From CAYNRA01 sp046293395 (lineage in GTDB: Bacteria; Bacteroidota; Bacteroidia; Cytophagales; Spirosomataceae), in contig JBKBOU010000004.1 of the NCBI GenBank assembly GCA_046293395.1, positions 62,001 to 126,000 on the forward strand: a stretch of DNA of 64,000 bases, read 5' to 3'. Shown piece by piece: positions 25,497 through 35,800 of the stretch. Under the pieces are notes generated by a model, which saw nothing but the letters and a program-made list of their open reading frames with translations, made no database searches and was not told the DNA's origin. Each line of letters starts with the position of its first letter. The first letter of the stretch is position 1. A program made the translations under genes and the position numbers.

Positions 25497-25580
25497 TTAC
25501 TTCTTCCGTTTAAATACCAACTTTAAAATCCATAAACCAAGAAAGAAGCCAATCGCGAAAATAAGTGGAGTAGTATTCAT
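25497..25580 (-). CDS. Very small membrane peptide (27 residues)
   Basis: On the minus strand, MNTTPLIFAIGFFLGLWILK then LVFKRKK. It has a single hydrophobic helix with a basic C-terminus, typical of bacterial small membrane proteins. It is supported only by composition. Confidence 0.3.
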   Translation of the reverse strand: MNTTPLIFAIGFFLGLWILKLVFKRKK

Positions 25581-25679
25581 ACAGCCAAAATGAATATGCG
25601 AAACATTCTGCAAAATGAACAAATGCACACCTTCCCCAAAAAGAATTACTCATCTGTTTTTTATTCTTGATTTAATTTT

Positions 25680-25704
25680 TACCTTTGTAGAGTGAACACT
25701 CACT
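25680..25704 (+). promoter_or_regulatory. Promoter -7 element and overlapping TetR-type operator
   Basis: TACCTTTG (25680-25687) fits TAnnTTTG. Right after it, AGTGA-ACAC-TCACT (25691-25704) is a palindrome with 5-bp arms lying over the expected start site and 9 bp before the tetR ATG. This position is ideal for autorepression of the efflux operon. Confidence 0.55.
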
Positions 25705-25712
25705 TACAATTT

Positions 25713-26294
25713 ATGGAAATCACTGAAAGACAAACAGAAATCATTGAAGCTGCCAGCGAACTCTTAACCAGAAACGGATTGGGAGGCTTGACTATCAAGA
25801 ATTTAGCCAAAGAAATGCGCTTTTCAGAAAGTGCCATTTACCGCCATTTCGAAAGCAAAGAGGAAATTATCGTGACAATGCTCCACTACCTCGATGATAA
25901 CATGAAACAGCGACTTTCCCTAGCACTCGCAGGCGTTGTTCATCCCGAAGAAAAACTAAAAGCACTTTTTGCCAATCAGTTTGCCTTCTTTTCTGAACAC
26001 CCCCATTTCATCGTCATCGTTTTGTCAGAAGGTCTCCTAGAGAATACAGCACTCATTCACGCTGCCTTGCTCAAGGTAATGCTCACCAAAAAAAGCTTCG
26101 TGCTGCCCATCCTTGAAGAAGGACAACAACTGGGTCTTTTCAAAGATTCTCTTTCAACTGAGTTCCTGGCGCATACCGTCATGGGGATTTTCCGCCTGTT
26201 TATGCTGCAATGGCGCATCTCCGGTTTTCAATTTAACCTCACAGAAAAAGGAAATGAGACGCTAGAAAATATCCTTACGCTCATTAAAAAATAA
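25713..26294 (+). CDS. TetR/AcrR-family transcriptional regulator
   Basis: 193 residues from the ATG at 25713; the longer frame starts inside the operator. The N-terminal TetR helix-turn-helix is ITERQTEIIEAASELL...LTIKNLAKEMRFSESAIYRHFESKEEI. The C-terminal ligand domain is diverged. It is the first gene of an efflux operon and probably represses it through the palindrome at 25691-25704. Confidence 0.92.
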   Translation: MEITERQTEIIEAASELLTRNGLGGLTIKNLAKEMRFSESAIYRHFESKEEIIVTMLHYLDDNMKQRLSLALAGVVHPEEKLKALFANQFAFFSEHPHFIVIVLSEGLLENTALIHAALLKVMLTKKSFVLPILEEGQQLGLFKDSLSTEFLAHTVMGIFRLFMLQWRISGFQFNLTEKGNETLENILTLIKK

Positions 26295-26321
26295 TCTTAT
26301 CCTCTTTTTATTTTTTTATAT

Positions 26322-27656
26322 ATGAAGTTAGTTAATATTCACAAACATTTCGGATTGATAGCTTGCCTAGCAGCAGCTACTCCGGCGGTGGCACAAGAAA
26401 AAGCGCTTCTTTTTTCCGACTTTGCGTCTGTCCAAACGCAAGCAGAGAAATCGAGTAGCGTTTTTCAGGTCGCCAATCACCAACGACAAATAGCCCAATG
26501 GAACCAACAAAATGCAGAACTCGATATTCTGAAGTTTCGCTTGCCCATTACAGCCGCTGCGCAGAACAATACGCGTCTGCCCGTAAATTTTATTCCCTCA
26601 GAAATATTTGGGGGCGAACCCGGCACATTCCGAGAGGTGAATTTTGGTCTTCAATATGTTTCCAATTTTACCGTCGCTCCACAAATTGATTTATTGAATT
26701 TAACCGCTTGGGAAAAAGCGCGCGCCGCAAAAATTCAAGCTACTTTGGTCGATGTAAAGAGTGAAATCGACAAAAAAACGCTTTTTGAAGCCCTCGCCGC
26801 CACCTATTATTCGGTGATTAGTTACCAAAAACAAGCACAAATACTTGAAAAAAGTAAAACTGTCGCAGATTCACTTTTTCAAACGGTTTCTAAAAAATAT
26901 GCCGAAGGAATTATTCGAAGTCAAGATGTGACGGATGCACGCATCAATCAACTTTCCATTCAAGACCAAATAGAGCAAGTCAAATTCGGGTATGCATCTC
27001 AAATAGCTCAATTGCGTATATTGTTAGACGTCCCCACTTCTACGCCTATTTTTTTGGAAGATGTAGCACTTGAAGCAGACTTTATGACCACCGATTTTGT
27101 GCCCAATGCACGATATACGGTTCGTCAGGCAGAAGCAAATTACCAATTGGCACTTTCGGACTTAGCGTCTTTGAAAAAAAGTTATTACCCAACCGTATCT
27201 CTCGCATTCTCACATACAGGGCAGTCCAATAGCAATCAACGTTTTTGGGATAGCAACAGCATCGGTTTTTCGACCAATTTTGTGGGTCTTCGTTTCAATT
27301 GGCAAGTTCCAGATTGGACGAAACACATCTCCAAAAAAGTAGCTATGCTGCAAACTGAACTGGCAAAAACAGCGTGGGAACATACAAATTTGCAGAACGA
27401 AATGCAGAACAAACAAACAAGTATTGAAAAACAGAAAGCACGCGCACATTGGGAAAAAACACGCCAAATTCGGGAATTGAAAGAAAGTAATTTCCAAAAA
27501 AGTAAAAACCAATTTGATGAAAATATTCTCGCAACGGATCGTTTATTAACATCATTTAATGACTTAGTAAATAGCCAGTTAGCAGAAGAAGTAGCGAAAG
27601 TTACCTTGTATTTTAAACAAACATTAATCGACATAAATACGACAAATAACGAATGA
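26322..27656 (+). CDS. TolC-family outer-membrane efflux protein
   Basis: 444 residues with a signal peptide (ending AVAQ). Two long helical repeats of the outer membrane factor fold include the coiled-coil region ALAATYYSVISYQKQAQILEK and a second repeat around TVRQAEANYQLALSDL. It forms the outer-membrane channel of the efflux system. Its stop overlaps the adaptor start by 4 bp, so translation is coupled. Confidence 0.9.
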   Translation: MKLVNIHKHFGLIACLAAATPAVAQEKALLFSDFASVQTQAEKSSSVFQVANHQRQIAQWNQQNAELDILKFRLPITAAAQNNTRLPVNFIPSEIFGGEPGTFREVNFGLQYVSNFTVAPQIDLLNLTAWEKARAAKIQATLVDVKSEIDKKTLFEALAATYYSVISYQKQAQILEKSKTVADSLFQTVSKKYAEGIIRSQDVTDARINQLSIQDQIEQVKFGYASQIAQLRILLDVPTSTPIFLEDVALEADFMTTDFVPNARYTVRQAEANYQLALSDLASLKKSYYPTVSLAFSHTGQSNSNQRFWDSNSIGFSTNFVGLRFNWQVPDWTKHISKKVAMLQTELAKTAWEHTNLQNEMQNKQTSIEKQKARAHWEKTRQIRELKESNFQKSKNQFDENILATDRLLTSFNDLVNSQLAEEVAKVTLYFKQTLIDINTTNNE

Positions 27657-28753
27657 AAAAGAATACATTTTTAGCCCTTTTTCTAGGGGCATTCGCTTGG
27701 GTTTCTTGTGGAAAAAAAGAAGTTGAAACCCAACCTATTCGCAAAGATATTACAGAATCTGTATTTGCGTCTGGCACGTTGGAGGCAGACCAATCGTATC
27801 TTCTGGTAGCGCAAGTGGAGGGCTATTTAACAGATGTACGCCTCGAAGAAGGTCAAGAATTGGAAGCGGGTGAAGTCGTTGCCGTCATTGATAATGCCGT
27901 GAACCGAATCGCGGAAGCCAACGCAAACGATCAGTTGGTTATTGCGCAACAAAATGCGGCTTCCACAGCACCGCAACTCAAGCAATTGGTGGCAACTATT
28001 GCGGCAACAAAGCAGAAAAAACAGCAAGATTCGTTGCAAGCGGCTCGTTTACGTCGTTTGGCAGCTAGTCAAAGTATTGCAAAGGTAGAAGCTGAAAACG
28101 CAGAATTAGCGCTGGAAACGACCGAAAAAACGTTGGAAAGTCTGGAACAGCAGTACAAAACACTGCAAGTACAGGCGAACCAACAGTTGATTATTCAGCG
28201 AAACCAAGCGCAAATCAACGCCGTCGTCCGGGATTACAACCAAGTGAAAGCATTGGTAAAAGGAAACGTTTTGCAGAAATTCAAAGAGAAAGGCGATTAC
28301 GTTCGGAAGGGCGATATTTTGGCTAAAATTGGCAATAAACAACTCATCTTCGCCCGTTTATCTGTTGATGAAACAAGCATTGCGCGGGTCAAGATTGGGC
28401 AGGAGGTTACGCTACAACTCAACACCCAAAAAGGGAAATTATTGACCGGAAAAGTGAGCGAAATTTTACCTACATTCGACGAAGCAAGTCAGTCATTTGT
28501 GGTACATGTGCAATTTAAGGAAAAGCTTGATTTTGCCATTGTGGGCACACAGCTAGAAGCCAATATTTTTATAGAAACACGTAAAAACGTTTTGGTTATA
28601 CCGAGAAGTTACTTGGGTTACGGGAATACTGTTCGCCGACAAGGAGAAAAAGAGCCCATCGCGATTATCCCTGGTTTTATTTCGGATGAATGGGTGGAAA
28701 TCAAAGAAGGATTGACAGAGAAAGACGTCATTGTTATCGAAAACGCGAAGTAA
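27653..28753 (+). CDS. HlyD/MacA-type periplasmic adaptor lipoprotein
   Basis: 366 residues. The lipobox WVSC gives Cys19. The lipoyl-like half appears as VEGYLTDVRLEEGQELEAGEVVAVID, followed by a helical hairpin rich in Gln/Ala/Leu (about residues 85-190), the second lipoyl half GNVLQKFKEKGDYVRKGDILAKI, and a beta-barrel domain. It links the inner-membrane permease to the TolC-type channel. It is lipid-anchored rather than membrane-spanning. Confidence 0.92.
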   Translation: MKKNTFLALFLGAFAWVSCGKKEVETQPIRKDITESVFASGTLEADQSYLLVAQVEGYLTDVRLEEGQELEAGEVVAVIDNAVNRIAEANANDQLVIAQQNAASTAPQLKQLVATIAATKQKKQQDSLQAARLRRLAASQSIAKVEAENAELALETTEKTLESLEQQYKTLQVQANQQLIIQRNQAQINAVVRDYNQVKALVKGNVLQKFKEKGDYVRKGDILAKIGNKQLIFARLSVDETSIARVKIGQEVTLQLNTQKGKLLTGKVSEILPTFDEASQSFVVHVQFKEKLDFAIVGTQLEANIFIETRKNVLVIPRSYLGYGNTVRRQGEKEPIAIIPGFISDEWVEIKEGLTEKDVIVIENAK

Positions 28754-28754
28754 G

Positions 28755-29993
28755 ATGGCCTATAAACACAAGATAAATTCAGAAATTGCGACCGCTTACG
28801 TGACTACCAAGCTGAAACTCACGATGGTAGCCTCTTTGGGCGTCATGATTGGAATTGCGGTATTTATTTTCTTAAATTCCATGATGCGTGGTTTTGAACG
28901 TTCGTCAACAGCGACTGTTTTCAAAACAATGTCGCACTTACGTATCTTCAAAGATGACCAAGTGAGTCATTCGTTGCGTAAAAAGAAGGGAAAAACAGAG
29001 GTCGTTTTGGTAAATCCAGCGATTATTCCGCAGACGAATACAATTCTGAATCCGGAAAAAGTAATGGCGGCACTCAAGACTCATCCAGATGTGACGGTCG
29101 TGACAGCGGAAGTAACCGCCAATGTATTTTATAACAATGCCAAGACGCAAATCAATGGAATTGCAACTGGGATTATTCCGGATGAAGCGGAGGAAATGTA
29201 TCATATTCAGTCGTTTATGGTGGAAGGTCGATTATCAGATTTGAAAACCGTGCAGAACGGAATCATTCTTGGAACAGGCTTGGCAGAGAAAATGAACGTC
29301 CGGACGGGGGATAATGTCAGCCTTGTTTCTTCAAAAAATGTCTCGAAGGTGATGAAAGTGATAGGTGTTTTTGAAACAAAAAATTCGGTTGTCGATAAAA
29401 CCAAGAGCTATATTCATCGGTCTATGGCGCAGCAATTGGTACGAGAGAGCCGGACGTACATCACGGATATTGGCGTTAATGTGAAAAACCCGATGGGCGC
29501 AGGGCGTTATATGGAGGTTTTTTCTGCTTTAACGGGTTATCAAGCAGAAGATTGGGAAACCGCCAACGAGCAATTGATGGCAGCCAATAATATGCGAAAG
29601 AGTATCGCAGGTGTGATTTCCATGACGATTTTGCTGGTAGCGGGTTTTGGTATTTACAATATTCTGAACATGACGGTGATGCAAAAAATGAACGAAATAG
29701 CGATTTTGAAGGCGATGGGTTTCAAGGGGGGAGATGTCATCCGGATTTTCGTGCAACAGGCCCTTACAATTGGTTTCATTGGTGTCGTTTTGGGTGTCAT
29801 TTTCGCGATGGCGATGGTGAAAGTCTTGCAAGGCGTATATATAGGTGGGGATATTGGGTATTTCCCGATAGGATATGAGCCAGAAATGTTCTTGCGCGGT
29901 ATTCTTTTTGGTTTCATCGTCACTTTTTTTGCGGGTTATATTCCAGCAAGAAAGGCAGCGAAAGTAGATCCAGTTAGTATTTTAAGAAAGTAA
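28755..29993 (+). CDS. MacB/FtsX-type ABC transporter permease
   Basis: 412 residues from the ATG at 28755. One N-terminal membrane helix (MVASLGVMIGIAVFIFLNSMMRG) is followed by a large periplasmic MacB-like domain, then three C-terminal helices with the FtsX signature NEIAILKAMGFKGGDVIRIF and ARKAAKVDPVSILRK. It moves substrate by mechanotransmission rather than through a pore. The ATPase gene follows after 2 bp. Confidence 0.93.
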   Translation: MAYKHKINSEIATAYVTTKLKLTMVASLGVMIGIAVFIFLNSMMRGFERSSTATVFKTMSHLRIFKDDQVSHSLRKKKGKTEVVLVNPAIIPQTNTILNPEKVMAALKTHPDVTVVTAEVTANVFYNNAKTQINGIATGIIPDEAEEMYHIQSFMVEGRLSDLKTVQNGIILGTGLAEKMNVRTGDNVSLVSSKNVSKVMKVIGVFETKNSVVDKTKSYIHRSMAQQLVRESRTYITDIGVNVKNPMGAGRYMEVFSALTGYQAEDWETANEQLMAANNMRKSIAGVISMTILLVAGFGIYNILNMTVMQKMNEIAILKAMGFKGGDVIRIFVQQALTIGFIGVVLGVIFAMAMVKVLQGVYIGGDIGYFPIGYEPEMFLRGILFGFIVTFFAGYIPARKAAKVDPVSILRK

Positions 29994-29995
29994 TC

Positions 29996-30679
29996 ATGAC
30001 AAAAAAGACCATACTTCAAACACAAGGAATTGTAAAACATTTCTATGAACCTGAAAAATTCAAGGTATTGAATGATATTTCCTTCTCGGTGGACAAAGGC
30101 GAGTTCTTGACGTTAATCGGGAAGTCGGGCAGCGGAAAGTCCACCTTGCTCTATATTTTATCTACCATGGATACAGAGTACGACGGTACTCTTTGGATTG
30201 ACGAGGAAAAATTGACAGGCAGTGCGTTGGATCATCTTGCGGCTATTCGGAACGAGAAAATCGGGTTTGTTTTTCAGTTTCACTATTTGTTGCCGGAGTT
30301 CAGTTGCCTCAAAAACGTCATGATTCCAGCTTTGAAGTTAGGCAAATACAGCAGGGAAGAGATTGAAGAACGCGCGTACCAAAAACTGGATATTTTAGGT
30401 TTAAAAGACCAGGCATTGAAGCCCGCCTCCAAACTTTCGGGTGGGCAGCAACAACGAGTTGCCATTGCACGGGCACTCATCAATGACCCACTGATTATCA
30501 TGGGCGATGAGCCAACAGGAAATCTTGACAGCAAGAATGCCAAGATGGTTTTTGATATTTTTAAACAATTATCCGTTGACTTCGGGCAGACCATCATCGC
30601 CGTTACACACGATAATGATTTTGCCGATGCCTCTGATCGCATCATAGAAATGCGAGACGGGCAAATTATTCGTCATTGA
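29996..30679 (+). CDS. ABC transporter ATP-binding protein (LolD/MacB-type)
   Basis: 227 residues. Walker A is GKSGSGKST, the Q-loop is in VFQFHYLLPEF, the signature is LSGGQQQRVAIARAL, Walker B is IMGDEPTGNLDS and the switch is VTHDND. It powers the FtsX-like permease. The last 182 bp of the gene and the following 110 bp are duplicated at 32281-32572. Confidence 0.95.
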   Translation: MTKKTILQTQGIVKHFYEPEKFKVLNDISFSVDKGEFLTLIGKSGSGKSTLLYILSTMDTEYDGTLWIDEEKLTGSALDHLAAIRNEKIGFVFQFHYLLPEFSCLKNVMIPALKLGKYSREEIEERAYQKLDILGLKDQALKPASKLSGGQQQRVAIARALINDPLIIMGDEPTGNLDSKNAKMVFDIFKQLSVDFGQTIIAVTHDNDFADASDRIIEMRDGQIIRH

Positions 30680-30789
30680 AAAATGGACATTATCTATTAA
30701 AAAATGGCACTTTACTTATTTTGTAGGGTGCCATTTTGATTTACCACGAAATAGCTAATATACTCTATTTAGCTTTAATTTTACAAAAT
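30498..30789 (+). repeat. 292-bp direct repeat, copy 1 (ATPase 3' end, terminator and downstream)
   Basis: It matches 32281-32572 without gaps at a constant offset of 1783 bp; I count about ten mismatches, nearly all transitions. This copy is the intact original because it continues upstream into the full ATPase gene. Confidence 0.9.
30701..30737 (+). terminator. Terminator of the efflux operon
   Basis: AAAATGGCAC (30701-30710) pairs with GTGCCATTTT (30728-30737). It is copied at 32484-32520 as part of the duplication. Confidence 0.7.
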
Positions 30790-30879
30790 TATTACTCTAC
30801 CCGAAGATTTTTGTAAATAATTGATTATAAGCGATTTGCATGTTTACCCGACGGGTGAAGATAGCTATGTGCAATCTAT

Positions 30880-30922
30880 CGAGACTGTAAATTAAACTGT
30901 GTCAGTAAAATTTACAGTCTCG
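30880..30922. repeat. IS-end-like inverted repeat (possible MITE or collapsed IS256-type ends)
   Basis: Perfect 14-bp arms CGAGACTGTAAATT (30880-30893) and AATTTACAGTCTCG (30909-30922) enclose 15 bp containing ACTGTGTCA. The wording resembles the terminal repeats of IS256-family elements in this phylum, but no transposase of that family is present. The rest of 30790-31156 shows no gene. Confidence 0.4.
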
Positions 30923-31156
30923 AAACATCCCAGCTCCTCCACTACCAACTGATTCTTTTCATTTGGTTTTTTATGCTGTTTCCTAATAATAATTCAGTTT
31001 ACATCTAAGGCAAAACAAATGTTTTATCTCCTGATTGTCTTAATCAAGAGTTATTTGAATAATGAGACTTTACATCAAGTTAACTTATATTTGTTTGAGA
31101 CTAATAAATAGTACTAAAGAATCATTAGCAGGCTTGCTTATCAGTTTAATATACCT

Positions 31157-31345
31157 TTATTTCTTGTCTTTTGAAGACTTGTCTTGATTGTGCGTGACAA
31201 CTCTAATAGGCTTCTGTTCCTTCCTTTCTTTCTCCTGATACTTATATGTCCAACGTAGAGTGAAGAAAGAATCAATAAGACTCCAAACAACTAGGCACGC
31301 AACAGGGTAAGTTATGATTGCTTGTAATATATCAAAAAAATTCAT
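31157..31345 (-). CDS. Small membrane protein, hypothetical
   Basis: 62 residues. One or two hydrophobic stretches (MNFFDILQAIITYPVACLVV) are followed by a strongly charged tail (YQEKERKEQKPIRVVTHN...). It lies in the scarred region between the efflux operon and susC, on the opposite strand from both. No family recognised. Confidence 0.45.
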   Translation of the reverse strand: MNFFDILQAIITYPVACLVVWSLIDSFFTLRWTYKYQEKERKEQKPIRVVTHNQDKSSKDKK

Positions 31346-31541
31346 GGTAATTGTAGGTTTTTTGTCAAATGTAAAATACTTCTTAACTTGGAACAGATTT
31401 TAGTTATTATTTTTCTAATTTTTATTTGTAGGCAAAACAAACATCTTAACCCCTTTATCTATTCAGGAATTAATTGATTCTTGAAACCTTATATTACGCT
31501 ACTCTACCCGATGAAAAATTAGAATTACCAAAAAAAGCTGA

Positions 31542-32280
31542 AAATTTGTAGCTTTTAAGCAACTAAAACAGCTTTTTAATGAAAAAATCATCGGTAACAA
31601 AATTAAGAATTTATTTTCACAAATCCCATTAGCGAAGAATTTAGCCAGACAAAAATTCATTTCAGAGTTTACTCTTGGCATCGTAAAAAGTAGGAATGTA
31701 CAATTTAAAGAAGTTGGGTTGCACTTTACAACTGACTCAAAAGTAGCATCAACAGAAAGGAGAATACAAGCGTTTTTCAAAGATTTTGATTATCAGCAGG
31801 TTGCTATGCTATTAATAATGTTTTTACCTAAGGGTAAATTAAGCCTTTCAATAGATAGAACATAATGGGATTTCGGTACATATCAGTGTAATATTCTTAT
31901 GGTGGTTGCTCGATATGATGGCGTTGGCATACCTATATTTTGGAATTTCTTAGATAATAAAAGTGGAAATAGTAATACCCAAAACAGGAAAGACCTAATT
32001 GGTAAAGCTATCTCATTAATTGGAGTCGATAGAATTGCAGTCATTGTTGGAGACCGAGAATTTATCGGTCGTGAATGGCTCAAATATCTGAAAGACAATG
32101 ATATACCATTTTGTATGCGAATGCCAAAGAGTCATTTAATAACGTTGAAAAACACCAATATTTACTCTGTTACTGAACTGCTATCAACCCAAACAGAGCG
32201 ATATTATCAAGATTGTATGATTGATGGGATTTGGTGTAATGCTATGTTGAAAAAACTACCCGATAATGACTTTTTATTCT
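31542..32280 (+). pseudogene. Truncated IS4-family transposase with internal stop
   Basis: The frame from 31542 reads KQLFNEKIIGNKIKNLF...TTDSKVASTERRIQAFF...GKLSLSIDRT, then TAA at 31863-31865, then WDFGTYQCNILMVVARYDG and VGDREFIGREWLKYL. This is the DDE-type IS4 layout, with SIDRTxWDFG holding the first catalytic Asp and DREFIGREW near the second. The internal stop probably replaced a Glu codon. The C-terminal third is missing, replaced at 32281 by the ATPase duplicate in the same frame. No terminal inverted repeats could be assigned. Confidence 0.8.
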
Positions 32281-32462
32281 TCATGGGCGATGAGCCAACA
32301 GGAAACCTTGACAGTAAAAATGCCAAGATGGTTTTTGATATTTTTAAACAATTATCCGTTGACTTCGGGCAGACCATCATCGCCGTTACACATGATAATG
32401 ATTTTGCCGATGCCTCTGATCGCATCATAGAAATGCGAGACGGGCAAATTATTCGTCATTGA
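31899..32462 (+). pseudogene. Chimeric ORF: transposase fragment fused in frame to ATPase C-terminus
   Basis: An uninterrupted 187-codon frame joins transposase sequence (MVVARYDGVGIPIFW...) to the last 60 codons of the LolD-type ATPase (MGDEPTGNLDS...GQIIRH) at the repeat boundary. The ATPase part lacks Walker A and the signature, so it cannot work alone. This is most likely a by-product of the rearrangement, not a selected protein. Confidence 0.7.
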
Positions 32463-32572
32463 AAAATAGGCACTATCTACTAAAAAATGGCACTTTACTT
32501 ATTTTGTAAGGTGCCATTTTGATTTACCGCGAAATAGCTAATATACTCTATTTAGCTTTAATTTTACAAAAT
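32281..32572 (+). repeat. 292-bp direct repeat, copy 2
   Basis: A duplicate of 30498-30789, including the ATPase 3' end and its terminator (32484-32520). Together with copy 1 it brackets 1.5 kb containing the transposase remnant. The stretch 32573-32807 after it is A/T-rich and shows no gene; it presumably holds the susC promoter, but I find no good TAnnTTTG element. Confidence 0.9.
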
Positions 32573-32807
32573 GATAATCTTTAATGGTCATATTTAGGCA
32601 AAAATCCCCTCGAATACAGATGAAAATAAAAACATAGAGAAATTGCATTAATTCAATATTAAAAAGAATGAATAAATGGATGTAAAGCATAACCATTCAT
32701 TTATTTTAAGGTAACGAAAGGATTTTTTAGGGACTGTTATTTTGTGACCAATCTTAGGAGACGGCAAGTCGAATAAGTTAAAAGTTCACAATTAAATACA
32801 GTTCAGA

Positions 32808-35800
32808 ATGATTCAACATGTACAAGTATTGCGTGCGAGATTCCAACAAATAATTGGGATTTGCATGTTATTTTGCGTATTGGCCGGCACACAAATAGCA
32901 CGGGCTCAATCTGCACAAACGGTATCAGGAACCATAAAGACAGCAAGTGGCGACGCCATTCCTGGTACGAGCATCCTTATAAAAGGAACAAACCAAGGCA
33001 CGACATCAGACGTAGAAGGGAAGTTCAGTCTTCGTATTCCGTCTGACAAAAGCATTTTAGTCATTTCGTCTATTGGGTATGTAGCTCAAGAAGTGACTGT
33101 TGGAAATAAAACGGTTCTTTCGGTTGTTTTGGCAGAAGATGCACAAGCATTGAACGAAGTAGTTGTCACAGCATTAGGTATCAAAAAAGATGTTCGTCGA
33201 ATTGGGGTGGCTATTCAGTCATTGGACGGAAGCTCGGTCATCAAAGCAAGAGAGCCCAATGCCATCAATGCACTAGCCGGAAAGGTAGCGGGTTTGACCA
33301 TCGGTGCGCAGCCCGAACTCCTAAGACGTCCCGTGATTTCATTGCGCGGAAACTCAGATGTTTTATTTGTCATTGATGGGGTACCCGTTAACTCGGATAC
33401 TTGGAACGTCAGTGCAGATGATATCGAAACGTACTCTGTTTTGAAGGGTGCTTCTGCCGCTGCTTTGTATGGTTTTAGAGGTAAAAACGGGGCTATCTTG
33501 ATTACCACAAAAAGAGGAACGAAAGACAAGAGAGGTTTTTCAGTGGATTTCAATTCTTCCACCATGTTGGATAATGGTTTTTATGCCATTCCCAAAGTTC
33601 AAGACGAATATGGCCCAGGAGACCACGGGAAATATGCTTTTGTCGATGGTAAAGGAGGCGGATTAAATGACGGTGACTACGACGGTGGTTGGGGCCCTCG
33701 CTTTGAAGGACAACCAATTCCGCAGTACGATAGTCCCATTGACCCTGTCACAGGACAACGGATTCCGACACCTTACATCGCACGTGGAAAAGACAATCTA
33801 ACGCGTTTCTTACAAACGGGTATTCTATCTACAAATAACGTTTCTATCGCTTCTAGCGGAGAAAAATACAACTTGCGTTTCTCTGGTTCACACACGTACC
33901 AAAAAGGAATTGTACCCAATACACAACTGAACATCACGAATTTCAATGTTACTTCGGATTATCAATTCTCGAAAAAACTTTCGTTTGCTTCTGGATTGCA
34001 GTACAACCGTCAATATTCACCCAATTTCCCTGATGTAAATTACGGGCCAAACTCCATCATTTATAACATGGTACTTTGGGCAGGTGCAGACTGGGACGTG
34101 GACGATATGCGCAACTATTGGCAGCCAGGAAAAGAGGGTATTCAGCAAATTTATGCCGAATATCAGCGCTACAACAACCCGTATTTTATGAGTTATGAAT
34201 GGTTGAGAGGTCATTACAAAACAGACGTAGTCGGACAGGCTTCCATGACGTATAAATTGACGGATTACCTAGATGTTATGTTGAGAACACAAGTAACTAC
34301 TTGGAATTTGTTCAGAAATGAGAAGTTTCCGTACTCGGCAGGTTCGTATGGGCGTGACGAAAGACGTGGCGATTACCGCGAAGACCGAAGAAATCTATTT
34401 GAAAACAATACAGATGTTTTAATCCGTTTTGACAAAGATTTGGCTACGGGCTTAAATGCTAAAATCTGGGCAGGTGGTAACATCCGGACATTCGAATACA
34501 GTTCCCAATTTGGGACAACAGACTATCTGAATGTACCTGGTTTGTACAACTTTGCAAACTCTGCAAACCCAGCGCGTGTGGCGAACTTCAACTCGGCGAT
34601 GCGTGTTAACTCGGCGTATTATTCAGCAGACTTTACGTATAAGAATTTTGTGACACTCGCCACAACAGGACGGGTTGATCAACTTTCTACTTTACCAGCC
34701 GGAAATAATACGTTCTTCTATCCGTCGGCGGCACTTTCTACCGTAATTTCTGATTATCTTGAACTTCCTTCCTTTATCTCTTTCTTCAAATTGAGAGGTT
34801 CGTACGCCAATGTGAAAGACGGTTTAACACAGTCAACGATTGGCGCAACGCCGGTAACTTCGTATCCTATCGGATATGGCGACCAGTATTTTTCACCGTA
34901 TGACGGCCCAACGTACCAAAACTCAGCCGTTTATACAACTCCAACCGCTTACAATAATCAACCTGCCGCATTCTACACAAATACATTGAATAACCCAGGT
35001 TTGCAGCCAAGCTCAACGTCACAAACAGAATTTGGTTTAGACTTCCGGATATTGCAAAATAGAATTGGTTTGGACGCTACGTATTTCATCTCTGACGAAG
35101 GTCCGCGGATTTTCTCTCTACCGATTTCATCTGCTTCCGGTTATTCTGCTGCACTCGTGAACGGTATCAAAACACAGAAAAAAGGACTTGAACTTACGTT
35201 ATCAGGCTCTCCTCTCAAAAACGAAGGAGGCTTAAACTGGGATATCGTAGCCAATTATTCGACTTTCCAAGAACGTCTGACAGAAATTTACGAAGGTGTA
35301 GAATCATTGAATAATTTCTTCAAAGTAGGAGACCGCCTAGATAAATTCTATGGCCGTACATTTGCCAAAACGCCAGAAGGAGAAATCATCAACGATGCGT
35401 CGGGTCGCCCTGTGTATTCTCCTGTAAGTCAATTCTTGGGTCACATCAATCCTAACTTCGTATTCGGAATTAACAATAAGTTCGGTTACAAAAACCTAAG
35501 CATGAGTTTCCAATTTGATGGACGTATCGGGGGCGTTATTTCTAATTATGTACAACGCCAAACGTTCCGTGGAGGTCGCCACATTGAAACCATCCAAGGG
35601 GCAATGGGTGAGGCGCGTTACCAAGATTATTTGGGCGTTCGTAGCTACGTTGGTCCGGGAGTACAAGTATCAAATGGAGCACGTATCAATTTTGATGCAG
35701 ACGGAAATATCACAAATTATGGTGAATTGGCTTTCACACCAAATACAACCAAGCAGTTTTTGCAAGACTGGGTGAGCCGCTATTACAATACAGACGAAGG

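Noticed and set aside
30830..30860. ACCCGACGGGT palindrome as an IS end
   Set aside because: Too short and with no partner copy in the window.
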